DNA from: JAVBLU01 sp031553225
GTDB lineage: Bacteria > Bacillota > Clostridia > Christensenellales > UBA1750
Reading direction: 5' to 3'
NCBI GenBank assembly: GCA_031553225.1
Contig: JAVBLU010000052.1
Location: 1-36,132 of the forward strand
DNA length: 36,132 bases
Below the pieces are notes generated by a model. That model saw nothing but the letters and a program-made list of their open reading frames with translations. It did no database searches and was not told the DNA's origin. How positions within the stretch are numbered: position 1 is the stretch's first letter; each line of letters begins with the position of its first letter. The position numbers and the translations under genes were made by a program. Below, piece by piece: positions 1 through 9,015 of the stretch.

Positions 1-2
1 CG

Positions 3-992
3 GCCGTGTCTCCGCGCGCGCGTGCGCTGGCCGCCGCGCAGGGTGTCAACGCCGCGCTGGCGGCCGGCAGCGGCCCCGGCGGACGCATCATCCAGCGGGA
101 CATTCAGGCGCTCATCGATAAAGGCCAAACCGCCACGCCGGCCGCCGCCGCGGGCTACGCCGCGCTGAACGCCGCCGTAACGGGCACGGGCCTTCAGGGC
201 CGGGTGACCACCGCGGACGTGGCTGCCGCGCAGGCCCAGGCCGCACAGGCCCCGGCCGCGCCCGCCGCCCCGACGCCCGCCGCCTCCGGCGCGGTTACGT
301 ACCGCGACGAGCCGCTGCCGCAGATCCGCAAGGTCATCGCCAAAGCCATGCACCACTCGCTGTCCAGCATGGCGCAGCTGACGCACAACGCCTCCTTCGA
401 CGCCAGCGACCTGCTGCGCCTGCGCGCCGGCTTCAAGGAGAGCGGCGAGCCCTTCGGCCTTGCCAAGGCCACGCTGAACGACCTGATCCTGTTCGCCGTG
501 TCGCGCACGCTGCTGCAGCATAGGGCGCTGAACGCGCACTATCTGGACGACAAGATGCGCTTCTTTGACGACGTGCACCTGGGCATGGCCGTGGACACGC
601 CGCGCGGGCTGATCGTGCCCACCATACGCTTCGCCAGCCGCCTGACCCTGCCCCAGATTGCAGCGCAGGCCAAGGAGCTGGCTGCGGCCTGCCAGGCCGG
701 CAGCATCTCGCCCGACCTCACCTCCGGGGGCACGTTTACCGTATCCAATCTGGGGGCGCTGGGCGTGGAGCACTTCACGCCGGTCATCAACCCGCCGCAG
801 ACAGGCATTTTGGGCGTTAACTGCATCACCGAGCGGCCGCGCACAGGAAAAAGCGGCATCGAGCTGTATCCCTGCATGACCCTGTCGCTCACCTACGACC
901 ACCGCGCGCTGGACGGCGCGCCCGCTTCCCGCTTCCTGCAGGATCTATGCAAAAACCTGGAGCACATCACGCTCCTTCTGGCAAGGGGGTAG
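3..992 (+). CDS. Dihydrolipoamide acyltransferase (E2) of a 2-oxoacid dehydrogenase complex, 5' part missing
   Basis: The frame is open to the window edge, so the lipoyl domain and the true start lie outside; a GTG at base 6 is internal. Visible parts, counted from base 6, are an E3-binding domain (about residues 2-37, ending GPGGRIIQRDI), a second degenerate copy of the same fold (about 47-75, with GTGLQGRVTTADV), an Ala/Pro-rich linker, and the acyltransferase core (about 97-328). The core carries the hallmark DHRALDG near residues 298-304, whose His and Asp act in transacylation, and the substrate-channel motif TFTVSNLG. The enzyme moves the acyl group from lipoamide to CoA in the cytoplasm. 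It lies 5 nt before the E3 gene in one operon. Whether the substrate is pyruvate, acetoin or a branched-chain oxoacid cannot be told. The tandem binding domains are unusual. Confidence 0.93.
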   Translation, partial: AVSPRARALAAAQGVNAALAAGSGPGGRIIQRDIQALIDKGQTATPAAAAGYAALNAAVTGTGLQGRVTTADVAAAQAQAAQAPAAPAAPTPAASGAVTYRDEPLPQIRKVIAKAMHHSLSSMAQLTHNASFDASDLLRLRAGFKESGEPFGLAKATLNDLILFAVSRTLLQHRALNAHYLDDKMRFFDDVHLGMAVDTPRGLIVPTIRFASRLTLPQIAAQAKELAAACQAGSISPDLTSGGTFTVSNLGALGVEHFTPVINPPQTGILGVNCITERPRTGKSGIELYPCMTLSLTYDHRALDGAPASRFLQDLCKNLEHITLLLARG

Positions 993-997
993 CCGTC

Positions 998-2356
998 ATG
1001 TTCGACCTGATCATCGTGGGCGGCGGCCCCGCCGGATATTTAGCCGCCGAACGCGCCGGGCACGCGGGCCTGTCCGTGGCCGTTGTGGAGAAGAACAAGC
1101 TGGGCGGCGTGTGCCTCAACGAGGGGTGCATCCCGTCCAAATCGCTGCTGAACACCGCCAAAGTATACGACCACGCGCTGCACGGCAAGGAGTTCGGCGT
1201 AACGGCCCAAGGCCTTGCCATCAGCCACGAGGCCGCCATGAAGCGCAAGGACAAGGTGGTACGCACGCTGGTGGCGGGCGTAAAGGCCAAGCTGAAGGGC
1301 GTGTCCTGCCAGGTGTTCGAGGCGGAGGCGACCGTCCGCGGCCGCGCGGGCGAGGGCTTCGCCGTGCAGGCCGGGGCCGAGGTCATCCAGGGCCGCCGCC
1401 TGCTGATCGCCGCCGGCTCCTCGGCCATCGTGCCGCCCATCCCGGGCGTTTTGGAGGCCGTGGCCGAGGGCCGCGCCTGGACGAACCGCGAGGCGCTGTC
1501 CGCCCCATGCGTGCCCGCAAAGCTGGTCATCGTGGGCGGAGGCGTCATCGGCCTTGAGATGGCCGCGTACTACCGCACCGCCGGGAGCGAGGTTACCATC
1601 GTTGAGATGCTGCCCGCCATCGCCGGACAGACGGACGGCGAGCTGTCCGCCATGCTGCGGCGCGCGTACGAGGCGCGCGGCGTGCGCTTCCTCACCTCCA
1701 CCAAGGTGACGGGCGTCACCAAGGACTCCGTCCTGTGCGAGGGGGAAGCGGGCGCCGTATCTCTGCCCGCCGACGCGGTGCTTTTGTCCATCGGACGCCG
1801 CGCAAACCTGTCGGGCTACGGCCTTGAGAGCCTGGGCGTCGTCACCGGCCGGGGCGGCATCGTCACGGACAACCGCCTGCGCACCTCCATTCCGGGCGTA
1901 TGGGCCGCGGGCGACGTGAACGGCGTGTCCATGCTGGCGCACACGGCCTACCGCGAAAGCGAGGTGGCTGTAAACGACATGCTCGGCCGCCGCGACGTGA
2001 TGCGCTACAGCGCCATTCCCTCGGTCATCTACACCTCGCCCGAGGTGGCCAGCGTGGGGTACACGCAGGAGGCGGCGCAGGCCGCCGGGTTTTTGTCCAA
2101 AGCCGCGTCGCTGTCCATGCGCTACTCCGGCCGGTTCCTGGCCGAGAACACCGGCGACGGGCTGTGCAAGGTGGTCATCGACGAAAAAACGCGCCGCATT
2201 CTGGGCGTTCACATGCTGGGCTCCTACGCCTCGGAGATCATCTGGGGCGCGGCCGCCCTCATCGAGACCGAGCTGAGCGTAGACGAGGCGCGCGAGATCG
2301 TCTTCCCCCATCCCACCGTCTCCGAGATCATCCGCGAGGTCCTCTTCGAGCTGTAG
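998..2356 (+). CDS. lpdA: Dihydrolipoamide dehydrogenase (E3)
   Basis: This flavoprotein reoxidises dihydrolipoamide and passes electrons to NAD+. The 452-residue product is of usual family length. It begins with the FAD-binding GGGPAG (8-13), then the redox disulfide in CLNEGCIPSK (Cys39 and Cys44). A second Rossmann motif GGGVIGLE near 178-185 binds NAD, and the C-terminal active-site pair sits in HPTVSE (His438, Glu443). The ATG at 998 was chosen because it follows AAGGGGG at 982-988 and starts exactly at the conserved N-terminus; the frame is open further upstream but that part overlaps the E2 gene. No lipoyl domain is fused to it. It sits between E2 and E1 in one transcription unit. Confidence 0.96.
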   Translation: MFDLIIVGGGPAGYLAAERAGHAGLSVAVVEKNKLGGVCLNEGCIPSKSLLNTAKVYDHALHGKEFGVTAQGLAISHEAAMKRKDKVVRTLVAGVKAKLKGVSCQVFEAEATVRGRAGEGFAVQAGAEVIQGRRLLIAAGSSAIVPPIPGVLEAVAEGRAWTNREALSAPCVPAKLVIVGGGVIGLEMAAYYRTAGSEVTIVEMLPAIAGQTDGELSAMLRRAYEARGVRFLTSTKVTGVTKDSVLCEGEAGAVSLPADAVLLSIGRRANLSGYGLESLGVVTGRGGIVTDNRLRTSIPGVWAAGDVNGVSMLAHTAYRESEVAVNDMLGRRDVMRYSAIPSVIYTSPEVASVGYTQEAAQAAGFLSKAASLSMRYSGRFLAENTGDGLCKVVIDEKTRRILGVHMLGSYASEIIWGAAALIETELSVDEAREIVFPHPTVSEIIREVLFEL

Positions 2357-2427
2357 GACGCCCCGCCAGGACACGCTGTACCCGCCGACGCACAGGCGGC
2401 TTTATCGCAAAATAAGGAGGGCTTTTT

Positions 2428-4896
2428 GTGCCTAAGTCCCAGTATCTGGATCCCAAGGCGCTGCGCGCGCCCGGCAAAGTGACCTTTACGGACATTCCGG
2501 TGAACGTATACCAAAAGAGCGTGAAGGACGAAAAGAAAAACTTTCCGGCCGCCGATTTGGTGCGCATCTACCGCGATATGGCGATCATCCGCGAGTTTGA
2601 GACGATGATCAACCTGATCAAGACCACCGGCGAGTACCAGGGCGTGCCCTACAACCATCCCGGTCCGGCGCACCTGAGCATGGGCCAGGAGGCGTCCGCC
2701 GTGGGCCAGGCGTACCATCTGGACTGCGACGACTTCATCTTCGGCTCGCACCGCTCGCACGGTGAAATTTTGGCCAAAGGTCTTTCGGCCATTGAGAAGC
2801 TGGCCGAAGACGAATTGCTGGGCGTTATGAAAGGCTTTATGGGAGGCGCGGCGCTCAAGGTGGTGGAGGGTGAGCCGCACGAGAGCGTAAAAGCGCTGGC
2901 CGTTGATTTTTTGCTGTACGGCGCTTTGGCGGAAATCTTCGCCCGGCAGACCGGCTTCAACATGGGGCTTGGCGGATCCATGCACGCCTTCTTCACGCCC
3001 TTTGGCATCTACCCCAACAACGCCCTGGTGGGCGGATCGGCGGACGTGGCCATGGGCGCGGGGCTCTTCAAGCGCGTTAACCGCAGCCGGGGCATCGTGG
3101 TGTCCAACATCGGCGACGCGGCCATGGGCTGCGGTCCGGTGTGGGAGGCGCTCAACTTCGCCGCCATGGACCAGCTTCGGCTTCTGTGGGACGAGGCGCA
3201 CCGCGGCGGGCTGCCGGTGCTGTTCAACTTTTTTAACAACCAGTACGGCATGGGCGGCCAAACCGCGGGCGAGACCATGGCCTATGGGATCCTGGCGCGC
3301 GTGGGCGCGGGCGTGTCCCCCACCCAGCTTCACGCCGAGCGCGTGGACGGCTTTAACCCCCTGGCCGTCATCGAGGCCATGGGCCGCAAGAAGGCGCTGC
3401 TGCTTGCGGGCGACGGCCCCGTGCTTCTGGACACGCTCACCTACCGCTACGCCGGGCACTCCCCCTCCGACTCTTCCTCCTACCGCACCAAGGAGGAGAT
3501 CGCCGCCTGGCAGGAGGCCGACCCGCTGCTCACCTACCGCAGCCAGCTCATCGAAGCCAAACTGGCCACGAGCGCGGCCTGCGAGCAAATCCTTGCGGAT
3601 GCCCAGCGCCTGGTGCTGCGCGCCATGAAGCTGGCCATCGACCCGGCCCTCTCCCCCGTGCTAAATCTTGCCGCCAACCCGCAGGGCATCTCCGCCCTCA
3701 TGTACTCAAACGGCTCGGCAACAGCCATGGCGGAAGGAGCGCCCGAGGCGCTTATGCCCCTTGCAGACAACCCGCGCGTGCAGTCTTTAAAGGGCAAGGC
3801 GCGTTATGCCTATGACGAGGCCGGCAAGCCCGTCTCAAAAAACAAGCTGTACCAGTTCCGCGACGGCATCTTCGAAGCGCTCATCGACCGCTTCTACAAG
3901 GATCCGACCCTGGTTGCTTACGGCGAGGAGAACCGCGATTGGGGCGGCGCGTTCGCGGTGTACCGCGGCCTCACCGAGGCCCTGCCCTATCACCGCCTGT
4001 TCAACGCGCCCATCTCCGAGGGCGCGATCGTTGGTTCCGCGGTGGGGTACGCCATGTGCGGCGGCCGCGCGGTTGTGGAGCTCATGTACTGCGACTTCCT
4101 GGGCCGCGCGGGCGACGAGGTGTTCAACCAGCTGGCCAAATGGCAAAGCATGTCCGCCGGCATTTTGAAGATGCCCGTGGTGCTGCGCGTATCCGTGGGC
4201 AGCAAATACGGCGCGCAGCACTCCCAGGACTGGTCGGCCCTCGTGGCGCACATCCCGGGCCTGAAGGTGGTCTTCCCCGCCACGCCTTACGACGCCAAGG
4301 GCCTGATGAACGCCGCCCTGCAGGGCACCGACCCGGTGGTGTTCCTGGAATCGCAGCGCCTGTACGACGTGGGCGAGCAATTCAACAAAAACGGCGTGCC
4401 GGAAGGATACTACGAGATCGCCATGGGTGAACCGGACGTGAAGCTTGCCGGAAACGACGTGACCATCCTGACGATCGGCGCGGCGCTGTACCGGGCGATG
4501 GACGCCGCCAAGGAGCTGAAGGACCGGTACGGCCTGTCGGCCGAGATCATCGACGCGCGGTCCCTGGTTCCCTTCAACTACGAGCCGGTGCTCGCCTCGG
4601 TGAAGAAGACCGGGCGCATTCTGCTTGTGGGCGATGCGTGCAGCCGCGGCTCGCTCATGTCCGAGATGGCCGCCACAATCGGCGAGCTTGCCTTTGACGA
4701 CCTGGACGCCCCGCCCGTGGTGGTGGGCGCGCGCAACTGGATCACCCCGGCCTACGAGCTGGAGAGCGCCTATTTCCCGCAGCCGTCCTGGATTCTGGAC
4801 GCCATCCATCAGCTCATTTTGCCCTTGCCCGGCCACGTGCCCGGCACCGACTGGACGGCCGCCGGCCGCATCAGAAACGCCAAGGCAGGCGTGTAG
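2428..4896 (+). CDS. Fused E1 alpha/beta subunit of a thiamine-dependent 2-oxoacid dehydrogenase
   Basis: One 822-residue chain carries both E1 halves that are usually separate genes. The alpha half (about 40-400) has the thiamine diphosphate motif starting GDAAMGCG (229-) and ending in the Asn pair of FFNNQYG (270-271), plus the regulatory loop YRYAGHSPSDSSSYR. The beta half starts near residue 472 (NKLYQFRDG) and has the conserved ISEGAIVG and GSKYGAQHSQDW, with the catalytic His region, and a transketolase C-terminal domain. The GTG start at 2428 follows AAGGAGG. In the motif GDG, the last Gly is Ala, which is tolerated in relatives. E1 decarboxylates the oxoacid and acylates the lipoyl group of E2. 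Gene order E2-E3-E1 is atypical. The substrate is unknown; pyruvate, acetoin and branched-chain oxoacids are candidates. Confidence 0.93.
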   Translation: MPKSQYLDPKALRAPGKVTFTDIPVNVYQKSVKDEKKNFPAADLVRIYRDMAIIREFETMINLIKTTGEYQGVPYNHPGPAHLSMGQEASAVGQAYHLDCDDFIFGSHRSHGEILAKGLSAIEKLAEDELLGVMKGFMGGAALKVVEGEPHESVKALAVDFLLYGALAEIFARQTGFNMGLGGSMHAFFTPFGIYPNNALVGGSADVAMGAGLFKRVNRSRGIVVSNIGDAAMGCGPVWEALNFAAMDQLRLLWDEAHRGGLPVLFNFFNNQYGMGGQTAGETMAYGILARVGAGVSPTQLHAERVDGFNPLAVIEAMGRKKALLLAGDGPVLLDTLTYRYAGHSPSDSSSYRTKEEIAAWQEADPLLTYRSQLIEAKLATSAACEQILADAQRLVLRAMKLAIDPALSPVLNLAANPQGISALMYSNGSATAMAEGAPEALMPLADNPRVQSLKGKARYAYDEAGKPVSKNKLYQFRDGIFEALIDRFYKDPTLVAYGEENRDWGGAFAVYRGLTEALPYHRLFNAPISEGAIVGSAVGYAMCGGRAVVELMYCDFLGRAGDEVFNQLAKWQSMSAGILKMPVVLRVSVGSKYGAQHSQDWSALVAHIPGLKVVFPATPYDAKGLMNAALQGTDPVVFLESQRLYDVGEQFNKNGVPEGYYEIAMGEPDVKLAGNDVTILTIGAALYRAMDAAKELKDRYGLSAEIIDARSLVPFNYEPVLASVKKTGRILLVGDACSRGSLMSEMAATIGELAFDDLDAPPVVVGARNWITPAYELESAYFPQPSWILDAIHQLILPLPGHVPGTDWTAAGRIRNAKAGV

Positions 4897-4959
4897 CGCG
4901 AGGCAAGAGCGCGGCGCGCCGGCGACGCCGCCCGCGCAGGCCACGGTATCCAAACACAG

Positions 4960-5000
4960 GGCGCCGTCCGTATGCATGGGCGGCGCCTTCCGTTTTTTTT
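4960..5000 (+). terminator. Intrinsic terminator of the dehydrogenase operon
   Basis: A perfect 7-bp stem (GGCGCCG at 4960-4966 with CGGCGCC at 4981-4987) is followed after five bases by eight T residues (4993-5000). It lies about 60 nt behind the E1 stop. Confidence 0.8.
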
Positions 5001-5037
5001 GGACGACGCGGGAGCGCGCGGGAAAAGTCAATTTATT

Positions 5038-5054
5038 GTAACCCTAAAGGTTAC
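5038..5054. promoter_or_regulatory. Short dyad upstream of rmuC
   Basis: GTAACC (5038-5043) and GGTTAC (5049-5054) form a perfect 6-bp inverted repeat with a 5-nt centre, 64 nt before the rmuC start. It may be an operator. No well-placed -10/-35 pair was found beside it, so this is a weak call. Confidence 0.25.
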
Positions 5055-5117
5055 GGCCCGCTCATTGTCGAATCTGGTATTCCATCCGACGGACTGTTAT
5101 ACTGAGGTGAACCCCCT

Positions 5118-6338
5118 TTGGAGTATGTGAACGCCGCGCTCCTGCTCGTGCTCATCGCGCTGGCGGCCGCGCTGCTGTTGCGCCGCCCGGACACCGGCCG
5201 CATGGACGAACTGCGCGAGCGGCAGGGGCAGATCCTGCAGCGCTTGCACGACACGGCGCAACACCAGCAGCTGCAGCTCTCGGCGATGGAGGCCCGCCTG
5301 CAAAGCGCCTCCTCGGCGGACGCCGAGCGCGCCGACCGCCTGCGCCAGCAGGTGGACGCCCGGCTGCTCTCCAACGAAGAGCGCGTGGAGCGCATGCGTC
5401 TCACCGTTTTGCAGCAGCTCACCTCCCTTCAGGAGAGCAACGCCAAAAAGCTGGACGAGATGCGGCAAACCGTGGACAAGCAGCTGCAGGAGACGCTGGA
5501 GAAGCGTCTCTCGGAGTCCTTCCGCACGGTGAGCGAGCGGCTGGAGCAGGTGCATAAGGGCCTTGGCGAGATGCAGCAGCTGGCCCAGGGCGTAGGCGAT
5601 CTGCGCCGGGTGATGACCGGCGTAAAGACCCGCGGCGTGTGGGGCGAGGTGCAGCTGGGCGCCCTTCTGGAGGACATGCTTACCCCCGACCAGTACGAGC
5701 GCAACGTGGCTGTAGCGCCCGGCGCGCGCGAGCGGGTGGAGTTTGCGGTGCGGCTTCCGGGCGCGGACGAGGGCGCCGTGCTCCTGCCCATCGACGCCAA
5801 GTTTCCCCTGGAGGATTACCAGCGCCTGTTGGACGCACAGGAAGCGGGCGAGCGCGCCCTTGTGGAGGAAGCCGGCCAGAAGCTGGAATCGGCGCTTCGG
5901 CTGCAGGCCAAGAACATACAAAAATACATCGCCCCGCCCGCCACCACGAACTTTGCGTACATGTACCTGCCCACCGAGGGGCTCTACGCCGAGGCCCTGC
6001 GCCGGCCTGGCCTGCAGGCCGCGCTGCAGCGCGATTACCAGGTGCTCATCGCCGGGCCGTCCACGCTCTGCTCCATGCTCTCGGCGCTGCAGATGGGCTT
6101 TCGGACCCTGGCCATCCAAAGGCGTTCCGGCGAGGTGTGGAAGCTGCTGGGCGCGGTGAAGGCCGAGTTCGGCAAGTACGCCGACCTGCTGGAGAAGTCG
6201 CTGCGGCAGATTGACACGGCGCGCGGCACGCTGGATGACGCCGCCAAAAAAACGCGCACCATTGAAAACCGCCTAAGCGAAGTACAGGCGCTGCCCGCCG
6301 CGGACGGCGACGCGCAAAGGGAGCTGCCGCAGCCGTGA
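5118..6338 (+). CDS. rmuC: RmuC-family DNA recombination protein
   Basis: RmuC proteins are membrane-anchored coiled-coil proteins with a nuclease-like core that limit inversions and rearrangements at short inverted repeats. The 406-residue product has one N-terminal membrane segment (about 6-22, ending in LLLRRP), a long Gln/Glu/Arg-rich coiled coil (about 25-150), and the RmuC core starting at RGVWGEVQLGALLEDML. Core signatures include LPIDAKFPLEDYQ and NFAYMYLPTEGLYAE. A TTG start at 5118 follows TGAGGTGA at 5104-5109; a GTG at 5127 is the alternative and would leave the membrane segment. Its last codon overlaps the rpe-like gene by 4 nt, so the two are likely co-translated. Confidence 0.92.
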   Translation: MEYVNAALLLVLIALAAALLLRRPDTGRMDELRERQGQILQRLHDTAQHQQLQLSAMEARLQSASSADAERADRLRQQVDARLLSNEERVERMRLTVLQQLTSLQESNAKKLDEMRQTVDKQLQETLEKRLSESFRTVSERLEQVHKGLGEMQQLAQGVGDLRRVMTGVKTRGVWGEVQLGALLEDMLTPDQYERNVAVAPGARERVEFAVRLPGADEGAVLLPIDAKFPLEDYQRLLDAQEAGERALVEEAGQKLESALRLQAKNIQKYIAPPATTNFAYMYLPTEGLYAEALRRPGLQAALQRDYQVLIAGPSTLCSMLSALQMGFRTLAIQRRSGEVWKLLGAVKAEFGKYADLLEKSLRQIDTARGTLDDAAKKTRTIENRLSEVQALPAADGDAQRELPQP

Positions 6339-6979
6339 CGAGGATGCTCTGCCCTTCCATGATGTGCGCCGACTTCGACCGCTTGGGCGAGGAGGCGGCC
6401 GCGCTGACCGCCGCCGGCGCGGACATGCTCCACATCGACATCATGGACGGGCGCTTTGTGCCCAGTTTCGGCATGGGCATCCAGGACCTTGCGTGCGTGA
6501 AGCGCAACACCTCCCTGCCCGTGGACGTGCACTTGATGATCGTGGAACCCAGGCCGTACCTGCCCCTGTTCTGCGAGCTGGGCGCGGACGTCGTGTACGT
6601 TCATCCCGAGGGCGATTTGCAGCCCGCCCGAACGCTGGACCAGATCCGCGCGCTTGGCCGCAGCCCCGGCATCGCCGTGAACCCCGGCACCTCCGCCGAA
6701 AGCGTACGCGAGCTGCTGCCGCTGTGCGACTGGGTGCTGGCCATGACCGTGAACCCCGGATTTGCCGGCCAGGCGTTTCTGGACCACACCGTAGGTAAAC
6801 TGCAGCGCCTCGCCGAGTTGAAGACCGAGCACCCCTTTCGCTTGATCGTGGACGGGGCAATCTCGCCCGCGCGGGTGAACAGCCTGTCGGCGATGGGCGT
6901 GGACGGCTTTGTTCTGGGCACCTCGGCGCTGTTCGGGCGCGGGCCTTACGCGGACGTTCTGACGCGGCTGCGGGGATAG
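6335..6979 (+). CDS. rpe: Ribulose-phosphate 3-epimerase family protein
   Basis: This TIM-barrel enzyme epimerises carbon 3 of a ketose phosphate. The 214-residue chain has the metal and catalytic residues in HIDIMDG (His33, Asp35), HLM (His66) and IVDGAI (Asp173), plus the phosphate loop NPGFAGQAF. The PSMMC start and MTVNPGFAGQ segment resemble D-allulose-6-phosphate 3-epimerase (AlsE) about as well as pentose-phosphate Rpe, so the substrate is open. The GTG at 6335 overlaps the rmuC stop (GTGA); an ATG three codons later is possible. No other pentose-phosphate gene lies nearby. The following AAA+ gene starts 50 nt downstream with its own ribosome site and may share the transcript. Confidence 0.85.
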   Translation: MTRMLCPSMMCADFDRLGEEAAALTAAGADMLHIDIMDGRFVPSFGMGIQDLACVKRNTSLPVDVHLMIVEPRPYLPLFCELGADVVYVHPEGDLQPARTLDQIRALGRSPGIAVNPGTSAESVRELLPLCDWVLAMTVNPGFAGQAFLDHTVGKLQRLAELKTEHPFRLIVDGAISPARVNSLSAMGVDGFVLGTSALFGRGPYADVLTRLRG

Positions 6980-7029
6980 CCCCGCGCCGCCGTTCCTTAC
7001 GAAAGCCCACCGGAGGGAGGCGTGCCCTC

Positions 7030-8988
7030 ATGCCAAGCGCCATGCGCGCGCACCTGGACGAGGCGGCTCTGGACGCCGTCGCGCTCGTTCACCTGCGCTT
7101 GCGCGCGCTGCATGGCGAGGATGCGGACGCCGCCGCCATCCGGCGCGCCGAGGCGGAACGCCGCAAGCGCGCGCAGCGGCGGAGCGGCCCGCCCGGAGCG
7201 TATCTGAGCCTGTGCGCCGCTTTCGCCCTTACGCCTTTTCAGCAGCTGTGCGTGGCCTTGGCGCTGGCCGCGGAGCTTCCGCCCGGCGGCGTTGCGCCCA
7301 CGCTTTTGCTCGCCAGCCGCCTGTATGCCCTCACCGCGCCGCCGCCGGATGCCGAGGTACTGCGCGCGGGCGGCCTCCTGCCCCAGCTGTTCCTGCCCGC
7401 CGAGGGCGCTTTGGCGCTCACCGCGCCGCTTCGGCTGCACGGCCGCATACTTTTGTACCTGTGCGACCCGGCCGCGCCCGCGGCCGAGCTTGCCGGGCTT
7501 GCGGCGCTTGTGCCGCAGGATCTGCCCCTTCCGGATCTGCGCTTTTACGGCGGCCTGGCGGACAGCCTGCTGGCCCTGGGCTCGTCCGTGTTTTCCTCCC
7601 CCGGCGAACGGCCGCGTCTGCTGTGCTGCCTAAGCGGCCCCACGGGCAGCGGCAAGCGCCTGCTCGCCCGCCACGTAACGCGACGCGCCGGCCATCCTCT
7701 GCTGGAAGCGGACGGCGACGCGCTTCTCTCGCGCAGGGCGGAATGGCCCGCACTTGCGCCCTGCCTGGCGCGCGAGGCGCGGCTGCTCGGCGCGCACGTC
7801 AGCCTGCGCTTCACGCTTGCGCCGGAGGAGGACGCGCCTCTCGTGCGCCAGCTGCTCGCCGCCCTTGCGGACGCCACCGCCGTCGTATGGCTTCTGTGCG
7901 AGGGGCCCTGGCCGGCCGCCGCGCGCCTGGCCGACCCGCTCTTTGCCTTCTTTGCCATGGAGATGCCCTCTTTGAGCCACACGCAGCGCGTCGGGTACTG
8001 GCAGTCGCTCCCCGGCATGGCCGGCCTTCCGGTGGACGTATCGCTCCTGGCCAGCAAGTTCGCCTTCACGCCCGGCCAAATGCAGCGCGCCGCGCAGGAC
8101 GCCCGCCACCTGATGGCCGCGCACGGGCACGAGCCGACCATGGCGCTTACCCTTGCGTGCCGCCGCCAGCTGGTGCACAACCTGGGCAAACACGCCACCG
8201 CCGTAGAGACGCCCTTCACCTGGGACGACCTGGTGCTGCCGCCCGACCGCAAAGCCACGCTGAACAGCATCTGCGAGCAGGTACGCAACCGCCACCTGGT
8301 GTACGAGGATTGGGGGTTCGATCGCCGCTTGCCTTACGGCCGGGGCCTAAGCGTTCTGTTTACCGGGCCGCCCGGCACGGGCAAAACCATGGCCGCGCAG
8401 GTGCTGTCCGCCCGCCTGGGAATCGAGCTGTACCGCGTGGAGCTGGCGGCCGTCACCTCCAAGTACATCGGCGAGACGGAGAAGAATCTGGAGCTCATCT
8501 TTCAGGAGGCGGGCAAGAGCCGCTGCATTCTGTTCTTCGACGAAGCGGACGCGCTCTTCGCCAAGCGCACCGAGCTTAAGGACAGCAACGACCGCTTCGC
8601 CAACGCCGAATCGGCCTACCTGCTGCAGCGCATCGAGGGGTACAACGGCATCGTGCTGCTCGCCACGAACCTGTCGCAAAACTTCGACCCGGCCTTTCGC
8701 CGCCGCATCAAGTTCACCGTGGAGTTTCCTCTGCCCGACCAGGAGGGCCGGCTGCTCATCTGGCAAAAGTCGCTCGCGCCGCCAACGCCCCTGCAGACGG
8801 ACGTTGAGTTTGCCTATCTGGCCGAGCGCTTTCCGCTTACGGGCAGCGAGATCAAGAGCATTGCCCTGAACGCGGCTTTTCTGGCCGCCGAGGAGGGCGT
8901 GGGCATCGGTATGGCGCACCTGCAGCGCGCGCTGCGCCAGGAGATGACCAAATCCGGCCGCGTGCTTGAAGCATCCCTGTTTCGCTAA
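7030..8988 (+). CDS. AAA+ ATPase of the contractile-injection-system-associated type, with two ATPase-like modules
   Basis: The 652-residue protein has a degenerate N-terminal P-loop module (GPTGSGKR, Lys209, with Arg210 where Ser/Thr is expected and no clear Walker B) and a complete C-terminal AAA+ module. The latter has GPPGTGKT (446-453), Walker B FFDEAD (Asp504, Glu505), sensor 1 LATN (Asn547) and Arg557-559 in the finger region. WDDLVLPPDRK and EDWGFDRRLPYG just before the second module, and KYIGETEKNLELIF inside it, are typical of the ATPases found beside extracellular contractile injection systems (Afp15-like). Such enzymes are thought to act in assembly or cargo loading. No sheath, tube or baseplate gene lies in this window. 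The ATG follows GGAGGGAGG. The next gene begins 27 nt after the stop, so they form an operon. Confidence 0.85.
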   Translation: MPSAMRAHLDEAALDAVALVHLRLRALHGEDADAAAIRRAEAERRKRAQRRSGPPGAYLSLCAAFALTPFQQLCVALALAAELPPGGVAPTLLLASRLYALTAPPPDAEVLRAGGLLPQLFLPAEGALALTAPLRLHGRILLYLCDPAAPAAELAGLAALVPQDLPLPDLRFYGGLADSLLALGSSVFSSPGERPRLLCCLSGPTGSGKRLLARHVTRRAGHPLLEADGDALLSRRAEWPALAPCLAREARLLGAHVSLRFTLAPEEDAPLVRQLLAALADATAVVWLLCEGPWPAAARLADPLFAFFAMEMPSLSHTQRVGYWQSLPGMAGLPVDVSLLASKFAFTPGQMQRAAQDARHLMAAHGHEPTMALTLACRRQLVHNLGKHATAVETPFTWDDLVLPPDRKATLNSICEQVRNRHLVYEDWGFDRRLPYGRGLSVLFTGPPGTGKTMAAQVLSARLGIELYRVELAAVTSKYIGETEKNLELIFQEAGKSRCILFFDEADALFAKRTELKDSNDRFANAESAYLLQRIEGYNGIVLLATNLSQNFDPAFRRRIKFTVEFPLPDQEGRLLIWQKSLAPPTPLQTDVEFAYLAERFPLTGSEIKSIALNAAFLAAEEGVGIGMAHLQRALRQEMTKSGRVLEASLFR

Positions 8989-9015
8989 CGCCGCAACCAG
9001 CCAGGAGGTGTCGTT

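Noticed and set aside
1040..5031. Long minus-strand frames opposite the dehydrogenase genes (1040-2374, 2224-3588, 3835-5031)
   Set aside because: They are antisense to genes with clear catalytic motifs, have His/Gly/Ala/Arg-rich composition typical of GC artefacts, and lack ribosome sites.
5065..5103. TTGTCG and TATACT as an rmuC promoter
   Set aside because: The spacer is 27 nt, and a start from that -10 box would leave the ribosome site out of the transcript.
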